From positions 1,006,661-1,070,660 of the forward strand of contig NZ_OY761810.1 of the NCBI RefSeq assembly GCF_963664915.1: a stretch of DNA of 64,000 bases. The letters are read 5' to 3'. Made by a program: the position numbers and the translations under genes. The notes under the pieces are model-generated. The model was not told where the DNA came from and made no database searches. It was given only the letters and a program-made list of their open reading frames with translations. Source of the stretch: an uncultured Caproiciproducens sp. Lineage in GTDB: Bacteria > Bacillota > Clostridia > Oscillospirales > Acutalibacteraceae. Within the stretch, counting starts at the first letter, position 1; each line of letters starts with the position of its first letter. Below, piece after piece: positions 24,495 to 33,730 of the stretch.

Positions 24495-26369
24495 TTATCC
24501 CTCCCTGTTTCGGGCAAGCCAGATTAACAATACGGAAATATCCGCTGGACTGACGCCCGATATCCGGGACGCCTGTCCCACGCTTGTCGGCTTGACCTTT
24601 TGCAGTTTTTCCTGTGCCTCGCTGCGCAAACCTATGATTTCCTTGTAATCGACTTTTAACGGAAGAGCGCGCGCTTCCAGACGGCGCATTTCCGCAATTT
24701 CAGCTTTTTGACGTTTGATATAGCCTTCGTACTTAATTTCAATCTCGGCACTTTCAAAAATCGCCGCCGGAAGCGCAGGCCGTTCCGTATCGATTCCTTT
24801 TAACAGATCATAATTCAACTGCGGGCGGCGAATCAGTTCAGCAAGGCGCACACCCGTATTAACCGCTGATGTTTCATGTGAAACAAGCAGTGCGTTAAGC
24901 GCCTCAGACGGCGGTAGAACGGTCTTTTCTGCCCTTATAAGTTCCTCTGCCTTCCGTTTTTCTTTCAGCTGGAAGCGTTCCCAGCGTTCGTCTGAGATCA
25001 GGCCGATCTTTCTTCCGGTCGGCGTCAGCCGTTCGTCGGCATTATCCTGCCGTAAAACCAGACGGTACTCACTGCGCGAGGTCATCATCCGGTAGGGGTC
25101 TGTCACCCCTTTGGTAATCAGGTCATCCACCAGCGTGCCAATATAGGAACCGGCGCGGTCGAGAACCATCGGCTCCCTGCCCTGCACCTTCAAAGCGGCG
25201 TTGATTCCGGCAAGAAGTCCCTGCGCGGCGGCTTCCTCGTAACCCGAACTACCGTTAAACTGTCCCGCGCCGTACAAACCGGGGAATTCCGGAAATTCCA
25301 GCGTCGCCTCCATTTGGAGCGGATCAACACAGTCGTATTCAATCGCATACGCACAGCGCATGATCTGTACTTTTTCCAATCCTTTAATGGTGCGGTAAAA
25401 AGCAATCTGAACATCCTCCGGGAGCGAAGAGCTCATTCCCTGCAAATACATTTCCTCAGTATCCATGCCGCAGGGTTCAATAAAGAGCTGATGCCTCTTT
25501 TTGTCCCGAAAGCGCATAATCTTATCTTCAAGACTCGGGCAGTAACGCGGGCCTACTCCTTCAATTTTTCCGCTGTACATGGGAGAACGCCCGATATTTG
25601 CCATTATAACCTGTTTGGTATCATCGTTTGTCCATGAAATATGACAAACCGCCCGGTTTTTTAGTGGAATCAGCGTATCATAGGAAAAGGGAACGACAGG
25701 CTCGTCGCCCTCCTGTACCTCAAGGCCGGTGAAGTCAATACTGGATTTCAAAACGCGGGCAGGCGTGCCGGTTTTAAAGCGGCGAAGCCGCAGCCCGATT
25801 TTTTTAAGGGATGTTCCGAGAAAAGCGGCAGGGAACATTCCATCCGGTCCACCCTCGTAAGAAACGTCACCGACATAGATCTTTCCCCCAAGGTAAGTAC
25901 CGGTCGCAATGATAACCGCCTTGGTTCGGTAAACCGCATCCATCCGGGTTGTGACCAGCCAGTTTCCGTCCTCGCCTTGCGACACATCGACAATTTCATC
26001 CTGCTTGAGCTGAAGGTTCGGCTGAAGCTCCAGTTTATGCTTCATAATTTTCCCATATTCCCGGCGGTCAATCTGAGCGCGGAGCGAATGGACGGCAGGG
26101 CCTTTCCCAAGGTTAAGCATCCTGCTTTGCAGCATGGCTGCGTCTGCGGTCTTCCCCATTTCACCGCCAAGCGCGTCAATCTCACGCACAAGATGTCCCT
26201 TCGCCGTTCCGCCGATGGACGGATTGCAGGGACAGTTTCCAACAGCATCCATATTAATCGTAAAAACACAGGTGTTGCACCCAAGGCGCGCGGATGCAAG
26301 CGCGGCTTCAATTCCGGCATGCCCAGCACCGATTACAACAACATCATAATTACCGGCATCGTATTTCAA
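24495..26369 (-). CDS. mnmG: tRNA uridine-5-carboxymethylaminomethyl synthase, FAD subunit
   Basis: 624 aa. With MnmE it forms cmnm5U34 in tRNA. The FAD Rossmann motif DVVVIGAGHAGIEAALASAR opens the protein; the conserved NPSIGGTAKGHLVREIDALGG and GTFLGGKIY-like ATGTYLGGKIYVG follow; the C-terminal MnmE/tRNA-binding helical domain has RISGVSPADISVLLIWL. The coding sequence contains parS site 2. Order mnmE-mnmG-rsmG is the standard one near oriC. Confidence 0.97.
   Translation of the reverse strand: MKYDAGNYDVVVIGAGHAGIEAALASARLGCNTCVFTINMDAVGNCPCNPSIGGTAKGHLVREIDALGGEMGKTADAAMLQSRMLNLGKGPAVHSLRAQIDRREYGKIMKHKLELQPNLQLKQDEIVDVSQGEDGNWLVTTRMDAVYRTKAVIIATGTYLGGKIYVGDVSYEGGPDGMFPAAFLGTSLKKIGLRLRRFKTGTPARVLKSSIDFTGLEVQEGDEPVVPFSYDTLIPLKNRAVCHISWTNDDTKQVIMANIGRSPMYSGKIEGVGPRYCPSLEDKIMRFRDKKRHQLFIEPCGMDTEEMYLQGMSSSLPEDVQIAFYRTIKGLEKVQIMRCAYAIEYDCVDPLQMEATLEFPEFPGLYGAGQFNGSSGYEEAAAQGLLAGINAALKVQGREPMVLDRAGSYIGTLVDDLITKGVTDPYRMMTSRSEYRLVLRQDNADERLTPTGRKIGLISDERWERFQLKEKRKAEELIRAEKTVLPPSEALNALLVSHETSAVNTGVRLAELIRRPQLNYDLLKGIDTERPALPAAIFESAEIEIKYEGYIKRQKAEIAEMRRLEARALPLKVDYKEIIGLRSEAQEKLQKVKPTSVGQASRISGVSPADISVLLIWLARNREG
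24870..24885. promoter_or_regulatory. parS-like centromere site 2, inside mnmG
   Basis: The same 16-bp sequence as site 1 (TGTTTCATGTGAAACA), 2.2 kb away and within the mnmG coding frame, where chance conservation is unlikely. Clustered parS sites near the origin are the Firmicutes norm. Confidence 0.88.
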
Positions 26370-26397
26370 GAGTATTCCTCCATTATCATTCCTCGTT

Positions 26398-27792
26398 TTA
26401 CTTTCCTACACAAAAATGTGAGAAAACCGAATCCACAACGGCCTCGGTCGCGCGTTCGCCGGTCAGTTCCAGAAGCGCGGAAATCGCGCCCTCAATGGAA
26501 ACCGTCACGGCATCCAGCGTCACTCCGCTTTCAACCGCCATGAGCGCTTCGCGAACACAGTCGTCCGCTTGACGCGCTGCGTCCCGCTGTCGCTCGGTGA
26601 ACAAGATTCCGTCCGCAGGATTCAGCTCCGATGTGCGGAGCAATTCCGAGACCGCGTCTTTTAATTCCTGCAAACCCTCACCCGAAAGCGCAGAGATATA
26701 TACAATCTGTTGAAAATATTTCTGAATATACGTCATGTTTATCCTTGCGGGCAAATCGCTTTTATTAACCACAGCAATAGCAGGTGAACCCTGTATAACG
26801 GCAATCAGCTCTCTATCCTCTTCATTCAATTCCTGTGAGGAATCAAACACAGCTAAAACAAGCTGCGATTCCCGCACTTTGCCGCGCGCACGATCCACAC
26901 CGATCTTCTCCACGGGATCATCGGTAATATGAATTCCGGCGGTGTCGGATAACCGAAGCGGAACATCCCCGAGAATCACCGTATCCTCCACGATGTCGCG
27001 GGTTGTTCCTGCGTATTCGGTGACGATGGAACGTTCACAGCCGGAAAGCAGATTCATCAGCGTTGATTTTCCAACATTTGGCCGACCGGCAATCACAGTA
27101 CAGACCCCTTCACGGATCGCCCTGCCCGCGTCGAACTGATGCAGAAGACGTTCAAGTTCAGATTTTGCAGTAAGAAGCGTCGCTTCAAGAGGCTCATTAT
27201 TCACCTGCGGAATATCATCTTCCGGATAATCCGCCCAAGCGGACAAATGTGCCGCCGTTTCAATCAATAACCCGCGGATATGAATAATTTTCTTCTCAAG
27301 CGCACCGTCATGACCGGCGAGCGCGGCTTTCGCCGCCTGCTCCCCCTGCGCAGAAATGATCTGCATGACGGACTCCGCCTCGGTCAGTCCGATTTTTCCG
27401 TTCAAAAACGCACGGCGCGTAAACTCCCCCGGCCCGGCCGGAACCGCACCCGCGGAAAAGACCGCTTTCAGCACGCGGCGCATGATATATAATCCCCCGT
27501 GGCAGGAAAGCTCCACCACATCCTCGCCGGTAAAACTGGCGGGCGCGGTAAAATTCAAAGCGATTGCCTCGTCAATATCCGTTTCCTCGTCGCGTACCCT
27601 GCCGTAAAGAGCAGTATATCCTTTGATTTCATCCAGTGTTTTCCCATGTCTGGAAGTAAACACTTTTCCGGCAATTTCACGCGCATTCGGCCCGGAAATA
27701 CGCACAATACCGATTCCTCCCGGAGCCTGCGGAGTGGAAACCGCCGCGATTGTTTTTGAAGACGGGTAATATTCATTTAGATTTTCCATCAT
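26398..27792 (-). CDS. mnmE: tRNA modification GTPase MnmE
   Basis: 464 aa. N-terminal formyl-THF-binding domain (TIAAVSTPQAPGGIGIVRIS), helical domain, inserted G domain with Walker A GRPNVGKSTLMNLL, G3 DTAGIHIT and G4 NKSD, and the invariant C-terminal FCVGK with the catalytic Cys. K-dependent GTPase partner of MnmG. GAGGG precedes the start. Confidence 0.97.
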   Translation of the reverse strand: MMENLNEYYPSSKTIAAVSTPQAPGGIGIVRISGPNAREIAGKVFTSRHGKTLDEIKGYTALYGRVRDEETDIDEAIALNFTAPASFTGEDVVELSCHGGLYIMRRVLKAVFSAGAVPAGPGEFTRRAFLNGKIGLTEAESVMQIISAQGEQAAKAALAGHDGALEKKIIHIRGLLIETAAHLSAWADYPEDDIPQVNNEPLEATLLTAKSELERLLHQFDAGRAIREGVCTVIAGRPNVGKSTLMNLLSGCERSIVTEYAGTTRDIVEDTVILGDVPLRLSDTAGIHITDDPVEKIGVDRARGKVRESQLVLAVFDSSQELNEEDRELIAVIQGSPAIAVVNKSDLPARINMTYIQKYFQQIVYISALSGEGLQELKDAVSELLRTSELNPADGILFTERQRDAARQADDCVREALMAVESGVTLDAVTVSIEGAISALLELTGERATEAVVDSVFSHFCVGK

Positions 27793-27862
27793 AGTTCCCT
27801 CATAAGATACGATATCATTTGTATTGCACAGGCATTACAGCATAATCCGCAGTGCACTGATT

Positions 27863-27896
27863 CTATAAAAATAGGGCGATTCAGATGAACCGCCCT
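27863..27896 (-). terminator. Terminator between jag and mnmE
   Basis: AGGGCGATTC (27873-27882) pairs with GAACCGCCCT (27887-27896) and is followed on the minus strand by TATTTTTATAG, 20 bp after the jag stop. Confidence 0.8.
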
Positions 27897-27915
27897 CAGT
27901 GCTTCATTTATAAGA

Positions 27916-28758
27916 TTATTTCTTTAAATCGATGCGGCCATAAAGCGGCGCTTTGTTCTCACCTTTCGGTGCTTCTGCGGGTGCCGGGTGAACAACAGGT
28001 GCGGACACGGGCGCCTGTGCGGGTCTTGGCGGTCTGTTGTTGTTATATCCGCCGCGCGGTTTGTCGTTAAACGGACGGCGCGGTCCCGGCTTGCTGTTGT
28101 TGTTAAAGTTTCTACGCGGCGCCGGTCTTTCGCCGGCCTCCGGGCCGATTACAACATGACGGCTCAGATCTTCACCTTCGGACCAGGATTTCGCGCCTTC
28201 AACTGTCTGAACAGCGGTATGGATGATTCTGCGCTCATATGGATTCATAGGTTCCAGTGAAGAATTTCGCCCTGTTTTCACCGCTTTCGCGGCAATTTTT
28301 TTACCGAGAATTTCAAGCGTATCCTTGCGTTTTTCACGGTAATTCCCGATGTCGATTGTAATTCTGTAATAGGAATTATCAATGTGGTTAGCAACCAAAC
28401 CTGTGAGGTACTGAAGCGCGTCAAGAGTTTCCCCGCGGTGCCCGATAATGAAACCGATATCCTCACCGGAAAGGGAAAGCTGCGCACCGTTTTCTTCTTC
28501 TTTGATACTAATATCCACCGATAAAAGACCCATATGATTCAGGATAACTTTCAGATAAGCCGCAGCGGCTTCTGCCGGATTACTCTTAATAAAGACCCGT
28601 ACTTTCGCGGGGCTTCCGCCGAAAAGACCGAAAGTCTTTTTGGTTGGCATTTCTAAAATTTCAAATTCCGCTTCATAGGATTCAACCCCTAGTTCCCTGC
28701 ATGCCGCCTCTTTTGCAAGCTCAACAGTTTCACCGGTTGCAATCGCTTCTTTTACCAC
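27916..28758 (-). CDS. jag: Jag/KhpB RNA-binding protein
   Basis: 280 aa. SpoIIIJ-associated single-strand nucleic-acid-binding protein; KhpB homologues affect cell elongation and division through RNA. The N-terminal Jag domain (GETVELAKEAACRELGVESY), a KH-like domain (GEDIGFIIGHRGETLDALQY) and R3H domain (NPYERRIIHTAVQTVEGAKS, then SEGEDLSRHVVIGP) are in the normal order. A Pro/Arg/Asn/Gly-rich tail (about residues 215-280) is an extension beyond the usual end. It sits 22 bp downstream of yidC. Confidence 0.95.
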   Translation of the reverse strand: MVKEAIATGETVELAKEAACRELGVESYEAEFEILEMPTKKTFGLFGGSPAKVRVFIKSNPAEAAAAYLKVILNHMGLLSVDISIKEEENGAQLSLSGEDIGFIIGHRGETLDALQYLTGLVANHIDNSYYRITIDIGNYREKRKDTLEILGKKIAAKAVKTGRNSSLEPMNPYERRIIHTAVQTVEGAKSWSEGEDLSRHVVIGPEAGERPAPRRNFNNNSKPGPRRPFNDKPRGGYNNNRPPRPAQAPVSAPVVHPAPAEAPKGENKAPLYGRIDLKK

Positions 28759-28780
28759 GGTATTACCTCCCCGGTTTATC

Positions 28781-29848
28781 TTATTTTTTCGTTCCTAAAT
28801 AATCATCCGAATTTGTTTTTTCGCCTTTCGCCTTCGGTTTTGAAGCCGATGCTTTTCCCGTCAATTTTTGCTGCGGCAGTGCCTGAACCGCCGACTGTTT
28901 GTAAGCAGTGCCGGAAATCGCTCGCATTTTCTCCTCATTCTGTTCCAGCAGAGCAATTCTCTGTGCTTCAGCCTTCGCGTTCAAATCTGCCGGGCTGTAC
29001 CAGATATTCAAAATAATGGTCTGCAAAAAACCGGTAATGGTGGAAATAATCCAGTAAAAACCAACTGCGGCAGGCATTGTGCAGGCAAGCCACGCACTGA
29101 ACAAGGGCATGAGATAAAGCATTCCCTTCATACATCCCTGCTGCTGCTGCATACCCGGCTGCATTTTCATCATAAAAAACTGGGTAACAAGAGATGAAAC
29201 AAGGCAGAGTACCGGAATAATCCATAAATTGGAACGGAACAGTGTGCCGAATATATTCGCGCCGTCGCTCGGCGTGTCGAGCAGATTCAGCCCCATAAAC
29301 TGAAAGCCATGGCTGAAAGATTCAATCTTTGCAAGCTCGTTCCCGCTGAACATGGTCAGTTGGGGTTTTAACTGTGCAAAATGTTTGACTATTTCAATCT
29401 GAGCGTACTGTGAAGAAAAACTGGCGCCCAGTCCGGGAATCTGTTTGAGCATTTCAAGGGCTTTCGTAATTCCTTCAGTCGAAAGATGCAAAGCGTTTGC
29501 AAGCGGATTCTGCACGGTATAAAACAGACCGATCATAATCGGAAAAGGAATAAATGTAGTCAGGCATCCGCTTGCCGGATTTATTCCCTCTTTTTCATAC
29601 ATCTTTTGCGTTTCTTCCTGAAGTTTAACTTTGTCGTTTCCGAATTTTTTTTGCAGTTCTTTTTGTTTCGCAGCCATTTTGCTGTTTGCAGCCATTGATT
29701 TTTGCTGATTGATGGAAAATGGGAACATAACAATTTTCAATACAACCGTAAACAAAATGATCGCGACGCCGTAATTTTGAATCAGGGTATAAAAAAACCA
29801 AAGCAGATAGCCGAGAATGTTTCCGAAAAAATTAAAAATCTCCGTCAT
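28781..29848 (-). CDS. yidC: Membrane protein insertase YidC/SpoIIIJ
   Basis: 355 aa. Inserts and folds inner-membrane proteins, with or without Sec. Short Gram-positive form with membrane segments; the first is GYLLWFFYTLIQNYGVAIIL. The hydrophilic groove/coiled region KQKELQKKFGNDKVKLQEET and the conserved GCLTTFIPFPIMIGLFYTV are present. A basic C-terminal tail contacts the ribosome. No lipobox is present at the N-terminus, unlike Bacillus SpoIIIJ. AGAGGAG lies upstream. Confidence 0.96.
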   Translation of the reverse strand: MTEIFNFFGNILGYLLWFFYTLIQNYGVAIILFTVVLKIVMFPFSINQQKSMAANSKMAAKQKELQKKFGNDKVKLQEETQKMYEKEGINPASGCLTTFIPFPIMIGLFYTVQNPLANALHLSTEGITKALEMLKQIPGLGASFSSQYAQIEIVKHFAQLKPQLTMFSGNELAKIESFSHGFQFMGLNLLDTPSDGANIFGTLFRSNLWIIPVLCLVSSLVTQFFMMKMQPGMQQQQGCMKGMLYLMPLFSAWLACTMPAAVGFYWIISTITGFLQTIILNIWYSPADLNAKAEAQRIALLEQNEEKMRAISGTAYKQSAVQALPQQKLTGKASASKPKAKGEKTNSDDYLGTKK

Positions 29849-29872
29849 ATGGGCAATACTCCTCTATATTGG

Positions 29873-30100
29873 TTATCGCTTTTCCCGTTTTTCCGGCACA
29901 GGGTCATACCCTCCGCGGCTGAACGGGTTACAGCGCAGTATCCGAAATAATGCAAGCCAAAATCCTTTAAACGCACCAAAACGCTCAATCGCTTCGATTG
30001 CGTAACTTGAGCAGGTGGGATAATATTTGCAGCATGGCTTTTTATAAGGTGAAATTGCCTTCTGATAGAATCTGATAAGCAAAATAAGCGGGCGCTTCAT
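29873..30100 (-). CDS. yidD: Membrane protein insertion efficiency factor YidD
   Basis: 75 aa. [35 protein letters not shown] is the family signature with its three Cys residues, followed by [17 protein letters not shown]. Helps YidC-dependent insertion at the inner membrane. The start overlaps the rnpA stop by 4 nt. Confidence 0.96.
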   Translation of the reverse strand: MKRPLILLIRFYQKAISPYKKPCCKYYPTCSSYAIEAIERFGAFKGFWLALFRILRCNPFSRGGYDPVPEKREKR

Positions 30101-30432
30101 TTCAAAACCCCCGCATCCTTAAGCTGCAGCAGCATCGCGCGGCGAATGTCCGTGCTTTTTACAAAAGGTGTTTTGCCCCTGGCTACAAAAATGAAATCAT
30201 ATCCCGGCGCAATCCCGGGTACCAGGGCTCTGAAGGCTTCACGAATTACGCGGCGGGAACGATTCCGTTTTACGGCATTGCCAATTTTTTTGCTGGTCGT
30301 TATACCAATTCGGACATTCCTGCTGCGATTTTTTGAAACATAAGTGACAACCACAGGGCTGACATACGATTTTCCCCTTGCATAAATCCTGCGAAAGTCA
30401 TTATTTGCCGTTATGGGAATAAATAAATCCAT
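30097..30432 (-). CDS. rnpA: Ribonuclease P protein component
   Basis: 111 aa basic protein that binds RNase P RNA and assists 5' processing of pre-tRNA. The RNR signature is complete: [20 protein letters not shown]. The N-terminus ([20 protein letters not shown]) matches the family, so the start at 30432 is accepted despite a weak ribosome site. The RNA subunit gene rnpB is not in this window. Confidence 0.95.
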   Translation of the reverse strand: MDLFIPITANNDFRRIYARGKSYVSPVVVTYVSKNRSRNVRIGITTSKKIGNAVKRNRSRRVIREAFRALVPGIAPGYDFIFVARGKTPFVKSTDIRRAMLLQLKDAGVLK

Positions 30433-30481
30433 ACTTAAAATCGCACCACAATTCTCATTTGTTCCGTGAAGTCGGCGTGCT

Positions 30482-30511
30482 AAAAAGAAAGGCCACTAAC
30501 CGTGGCCCTTT
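30482..30511 (-). terminator. Terminator/attenuator between rpmH and rnpA
   Basis: GGCCAC/GTGGCC with flanking A-T pairs gives a 9-bp stem, followed on the minus strand by TTTCTTTTT, directly after the rpmH stop. It probably reduces read-through so that L34 is made in excess over RnpA. Confidence 0.8.
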
Positions 30512-30514
30512 TGC

Positions 30515-30649
30515 TTAGTAGCTCAAACGTGCTCTGCCCTTCGCTCTGCGGCGGGCCAAAACCTTACGGCCGTTGCTTGTGGACATTCTTTTTCTGAAAC
30601 CATGCTCCTTTTTTCTGTGGAGCTTCTTTGGTTGATAAGTTCTCAGCAT
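30515..30649 (-). CDS. rpmH: 50S ribosomal protein L34
   Basis: 44 aa, read directly: [20 protein letters not shown] and [20 protein letters not shown], ending RLSY. Length and sequence are canonical for L34. GGAGG lies 8 bp before the ATG at 30649. First gene of the leftward origin operon. Confidence 0.98.
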   Translation of the reverse strand: MLRTYQPKKLHRKKEHGFRKRMSTSNGRKVLARRRAKGRARLSY

Positions 30650-31003
30650 GAAAAAAACCTCCTTTCGGGGTACAAACCTTGCAATATAGCATTATATATT
30701 AAATACGCACAGCCTGTCAACCTAAATTTTGTCCCAATAATCGAAAAATAATTAAAAAGAACAGCAAACAGGCTGATTTTTTAGTAGTCAAGCTATATGA
30801 ATCAATATACCACAATTTTATGTAAATTAAAAGTAAAAGCTTATAATTTAAAAAAAATTTATTATCTATGTATTTTGTACTCGCGCGATACAATATAGTG
30901 TATTTTTAATATTAAGTGAAATTTGAAAAAATCCGTGTTTTGTGGTAATATAATAAATGTTATGCCTACGAGTATAAATAATTGTTAAAATGAGGTTTAA
31001 AGA
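30650..31003. other. AT-rich rpmH-dnaA intergenic region, part of the origin
   Basis: 354 bp, very AT-rich (including runs such as TTAAAAAAAATTTATTAT). It contains the divergent rpmH and dnaA promoters. I find no good match to TTATCCACA here. Such a region is commonly the incA/incB-like half of a bipartite Firmicutes origin; that role is inferred from position. Confidence 0.5.
30923..30951 (+). promoter_or_regulatory. Candidate dnaA promoter
   Basis: TTGAAA (30923-30928), 17-bp spacer and TAATAT (30946-30951) with a TG dinucleotide forming an extended -10. It lies about 50 bp before the dnaA start. An overlapping TATAAT at 30949 is an alternative -10. Confidence 0.55.
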
Positions 31004-32317
31004 ATGGAATCCTTTACCGAGGTCTGGAATCTGGTCTGCGATTATTGTAAAAGCAAGATAACCGACATTGCCTATTCCACTTGGATCAAACGCATTGAAC
31101 CGGTTAATCTTGATTTCGCGCAGGGAGTTGCTGTGATTAAGGTACCGAATGAACTCCACCGGCAGACAATCAAGCATTATTATATGGATATGCTTGATGA
31201 AGCATTCACACAGATTTTCGGTCAGAAAATTCAAATCCGCGTCTGTACTCCGGATGAAACCGGAAATGAAAAACAAAATGACGACACACCGGCAATTAAC
31301 GACGATTATGAGTTTACCTTTGACACCTACATTGTCGGTTCTTCCAATAAATTTGCACATGCCGCTTCCATGGCGGTAGCAAGCAAACCCGCGACCCTAT
31401 ATAATCCTTTGTTCATCTACGGAAATTCAGGGCTGGGAAAAACCCATCTTCTTTACGCAATCTGCAATGAAATCAGCCGTACCAATCCTGAAATGAATAT
31501 TATATATATTAAAGGCGATGAGTTTACCAATGAGCTGATCGAAGCAATCCGCCGCGGCACAACCGCGGAATTTCACAACCGCTATCGCAAAGCGGATGTG
31601 TTTCTTGTTGACGATATTCAGTTTATAGCGGGAAAAGATTCCACTCAAGAGGAATTTTTTCACACCTTTAACACGTTATATGAAGCAAAAAAACAGATTG
31701 TACTTACCTCCGACCGGCCGCCGAAAGATATTGCCACCCTTGAGGAGCGGCTTTTAACCCGTTTTGAATGGGGGCTTACCGCAGATATTCAGCCGCCTGA
31801 TTTTGAAACGCGAATCGCAATTATCAAGCGGAAAGCGGAACTTCTTGAAATTGAACTGCCCGACAATGTTGCCGAATACATAGCCAACCGGCTAAAAAAC
31901 AATATCCGCCAGCTGGAAGGCGCAGTAAAAAAAATGAAAGCCTATTATCTTCTCGCCGGGGAGGGTCCAAGCATCACAACGGCGCAGGCCGCAATCAGTG
32001 ATATTATCAATAACGACCAGCCTACCCCCTTTACCGTTGAGAAAATTATTGACGAGGTTGCGCGCACCTTCGGAACGACCAGTGAAGATATCCGCTCCGC
32101 GAAACGTTCGGCAAATATTTCAAGCGCACGCCAGCTTGCCATTTACGTTGTCAGGGAAATCACCCAGCTGCCAATGACTTCTATCGGCGAAGAATTTGGC
32201 GGGCGCGACCACTCTACTATTGTATATGCCATTCAACAGGTCGAAAAAGGAATCAAGCGCGACCCTAAAACAAAGGCGACAGTCGAAGATATAGTTAAGA
32301 ATATCCGCGACCGCTGA
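31004..32317 (+). CDS. dnaA: Chromosomal replication initiator DnaA
   Basis: 437 aa. Domain I (about 1-90) for oligomerisation, short linker, AAA+ domain with Walker A YGNSGLGKTHLLYAI and Walker B DVFLVDDIQFIAG, and the DNA-binding domain IV with GGRDHSTIVYAIQQVE. ATP-DnaA opens the origin. It is preceded by an AT-rich region and followed by a cluster of DnaA-box-like sequences. Confidence 0.98.
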   Translation: MESFTEVWNLVCDYCKSKITDIAYSTWIKRIEPVNLDFAQGVAVIKVPNELHRQTIKHYYMDMLDEAFTQIFGQKIQIRVCTPDETGNEKQNDDTPAINDDYEFTFDTYIVGSSNKFAHAASMAVASKPATLYNPLFIYGNSGLGKTHLLYAICNEISRTNPEMNIIYIKGDEFTNELIEAIRRGTTAEFHNRYRKADVFLVDDIQFIAGKDSTQEEFFHTFNTLYEAKKQIVLTSDRPPKDIATLEERLLTRFEWGLTADIQPPDFETRIAIIKRKAELLEIELPDNVAEYIANRLKNNIRQLEGAVKKMKAYYLLAGEGPSITTAQAAISDIINNDQPTPFTVEKIIDEVARTFGTTSEDIRSAKRSANISSARQLAIYVVREITQLPMTSIGEEFGGRDHSTIVYAIQQVEKGIKRDPKTKATVEDIVKNIRDR

Positions 32318-32349
32318 AAAGTTGAAAACAAGTTGACTTTTCAACTTTT
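32317..32349 (+). terminator. 12-bp perfect hairpin directly after dnaA
   Basis: AAAAGTTGAAAA (32317-32328) pairs with TTTTCAACTTTT (32338-32349). The 3' arm is T-rich, as in a terminator. Both arms contain TTTTCAAC, the same core as the box-like motifs farther on, so it may also bind DnaA. Confidence 0.55.
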
Positions 32350-32620
32350 CCTGTTAATCTGCGTTTTTATTAGATTTTTGATTTTCCATAATTTTAAACT
32401 TGTTTTCAACATTCCCCACAGAGTTTTCAACAACCTGTTAAATACTAAAATGTTAATACGAACAGTTAACAATCTCTTAACATTAGAATCACACGCAACA
32501 TTTACAATAAATCACATAGAGCCTGCATTTAATCGGTATTTCAACTTTTACGCGCCGCCTACTACTCTTACTAAATTAAATCTATACTATCTATTATAAA
32601 AGGAAGCAGAGGGTGAATTT
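32318..32620. other. Probable oriC: dnaA-dnaN intergenic region
   Basis: 303 bp. Four sequences resembling TTATCCACA lie in one orientation within 41 bp: TTTTCCATA 32392, TTTTCAACA 32403, TTCCCCACA 32412 and TTTTCAACA 32424, each matching 7 of 9 positions. They are followed by an AT-rich tract with repeated TTAA/TTAACA motifs (about 32433-32480) suited to be the unwinding element. Location between dnaA and dnaN is the classical origin site. Confidence 0.65.
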
Positions 32621-33730
32621 ATGAAAATAGTCTGCAAACGGCAGCAGCTGAACGAAGCTGTGTTGAATGTCCAGAGAGCCGTATCCACAAAATCGTCTGT
32701 TCCCGCCCTGGAAGGAATCCTGCTTAAGGCGAGTGATAACGAAATTACATTATGCGGATATGACCTTGAACTTGGAATGACCACAAAAATAGAGGCACAG
32801 GTTGAGGAACAGGGAAGCATTGTTCTGAGCGCCAAACTTTTCGGTGACATTGTACGCCGTCTGCCGGGGGAAACAGTCTACTTGACAACCGATGAGAAAA
32901 AGATTACCGCAATTAAAAGCGGACCGGCCGATTTTTCCATTGTAGGTATTCCGGCGGAAGAATATCCCGAGCTTCCGGCAATTACAGGTGAAACTTCGAT
33001 TAAAATCGCAAACTGCATTCTGAAAAGCATGATCCGTCAGACTATTTTTGCCGTAGCTGAAAGCGACGCAAAGCCGATTCATACCGGCACACTGTTTGAA
33101 CTGAGCAAAAACAGAATTAAATTAATATCCGTGGATGGATACCGCCTTGCTATGAGAGAAGAAAATGCGGCGTGCGGCGAAGAAATCAACTTTGTTGTTC
33201 CCGGAAAAACGCTCAGTGAAGTACTCAAGCTTTTAAGCGACGATGACACCGAACTTGAAATTCTGGTCGGCAGACGCCATATTCTGTTTCAAGTCGGGAA
33301 TTACTGTGTTATTTCCCGCCTTTTGGAAGGAGAATTTCTCGATTACCGGGCCGCTATCCCAAATACGAGCTCAACAGAGGTCATTGTTCCGACCCGCGCG
33401 TTTATGGACAGCGTGGAGCGCGTTTCCCTTTTAATTACCGACAGATTAAAAAGCCCGGTTCGCTGTGTGTTTGAAGACGGTGAAATTAAAGTTTCCTGTT
33501 CCACTTCGATCGGGCATGCGAATGATCAGCTTCCCGCCAATATAAACGGCGCGAACGTTGAAATGGGTTTCAATAACCGCTATCTGCTTGACGCTTTGCG
33601 CAATACCGAGGGTGACGAAGTGAAAATTCAGCTGAACGGCGCGTTAAGTCCAATGAAAATTCTACCGCGTGAAGGAGATTCCTTCCTCTTTTTAGTGCTG
33701 CCCGTGCGTTTAAAAAGCGAGGCACAGTAA
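32621..33730 (+). CDS. dnaN: DNA polymerase III sliding clamp (beta subunit)
   Basis: 369 aa with three clamp domains. Starts MKIVCKRQQLNEAVLNVQRA; typical elements are VSTKSSVPALEGILLKA, FSIVGIPAEEYPELP and the C-terminus MKILPREGDSFLFLVLPVRL. Forms the dimeric ring that tethers the polymerase. GGAAGCAGAGG lies upstream. Its stop overlaps the rlbA start by 1 nt. Confidence 0.98.
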   Translation: MKIVCKRQQLNEAVLNVQRAVSTKSSVPALEGILLKASDNEITLCGYDLELGMTTKIEAQVEEQGSIVLSAKLFGDIVRRLPGETVYLTTDEKKITAIKSGPADFSIVGIPAEEYPELPAITGETSIKIANCILKSMIRQTIFAVAESDAKPIHTGTLFELSKNRIKLISVDGYRLAMREENAACGEEINFVVPGKTLSEVLKLLSDDDTELEILVGRRHILFQVGNYCVISRLLEGEFLDYRAAIPNTSSTEVIVPTRAFMDSVERVSLLITDRLKSPVRCVFEDGEIKVSCSTSIGHANDQLPANINGANVEMGFNNRYLLDALRNTEGDEVKIQLNGALSPMKILPREGDSFLFLVLPVRLKSEAQ

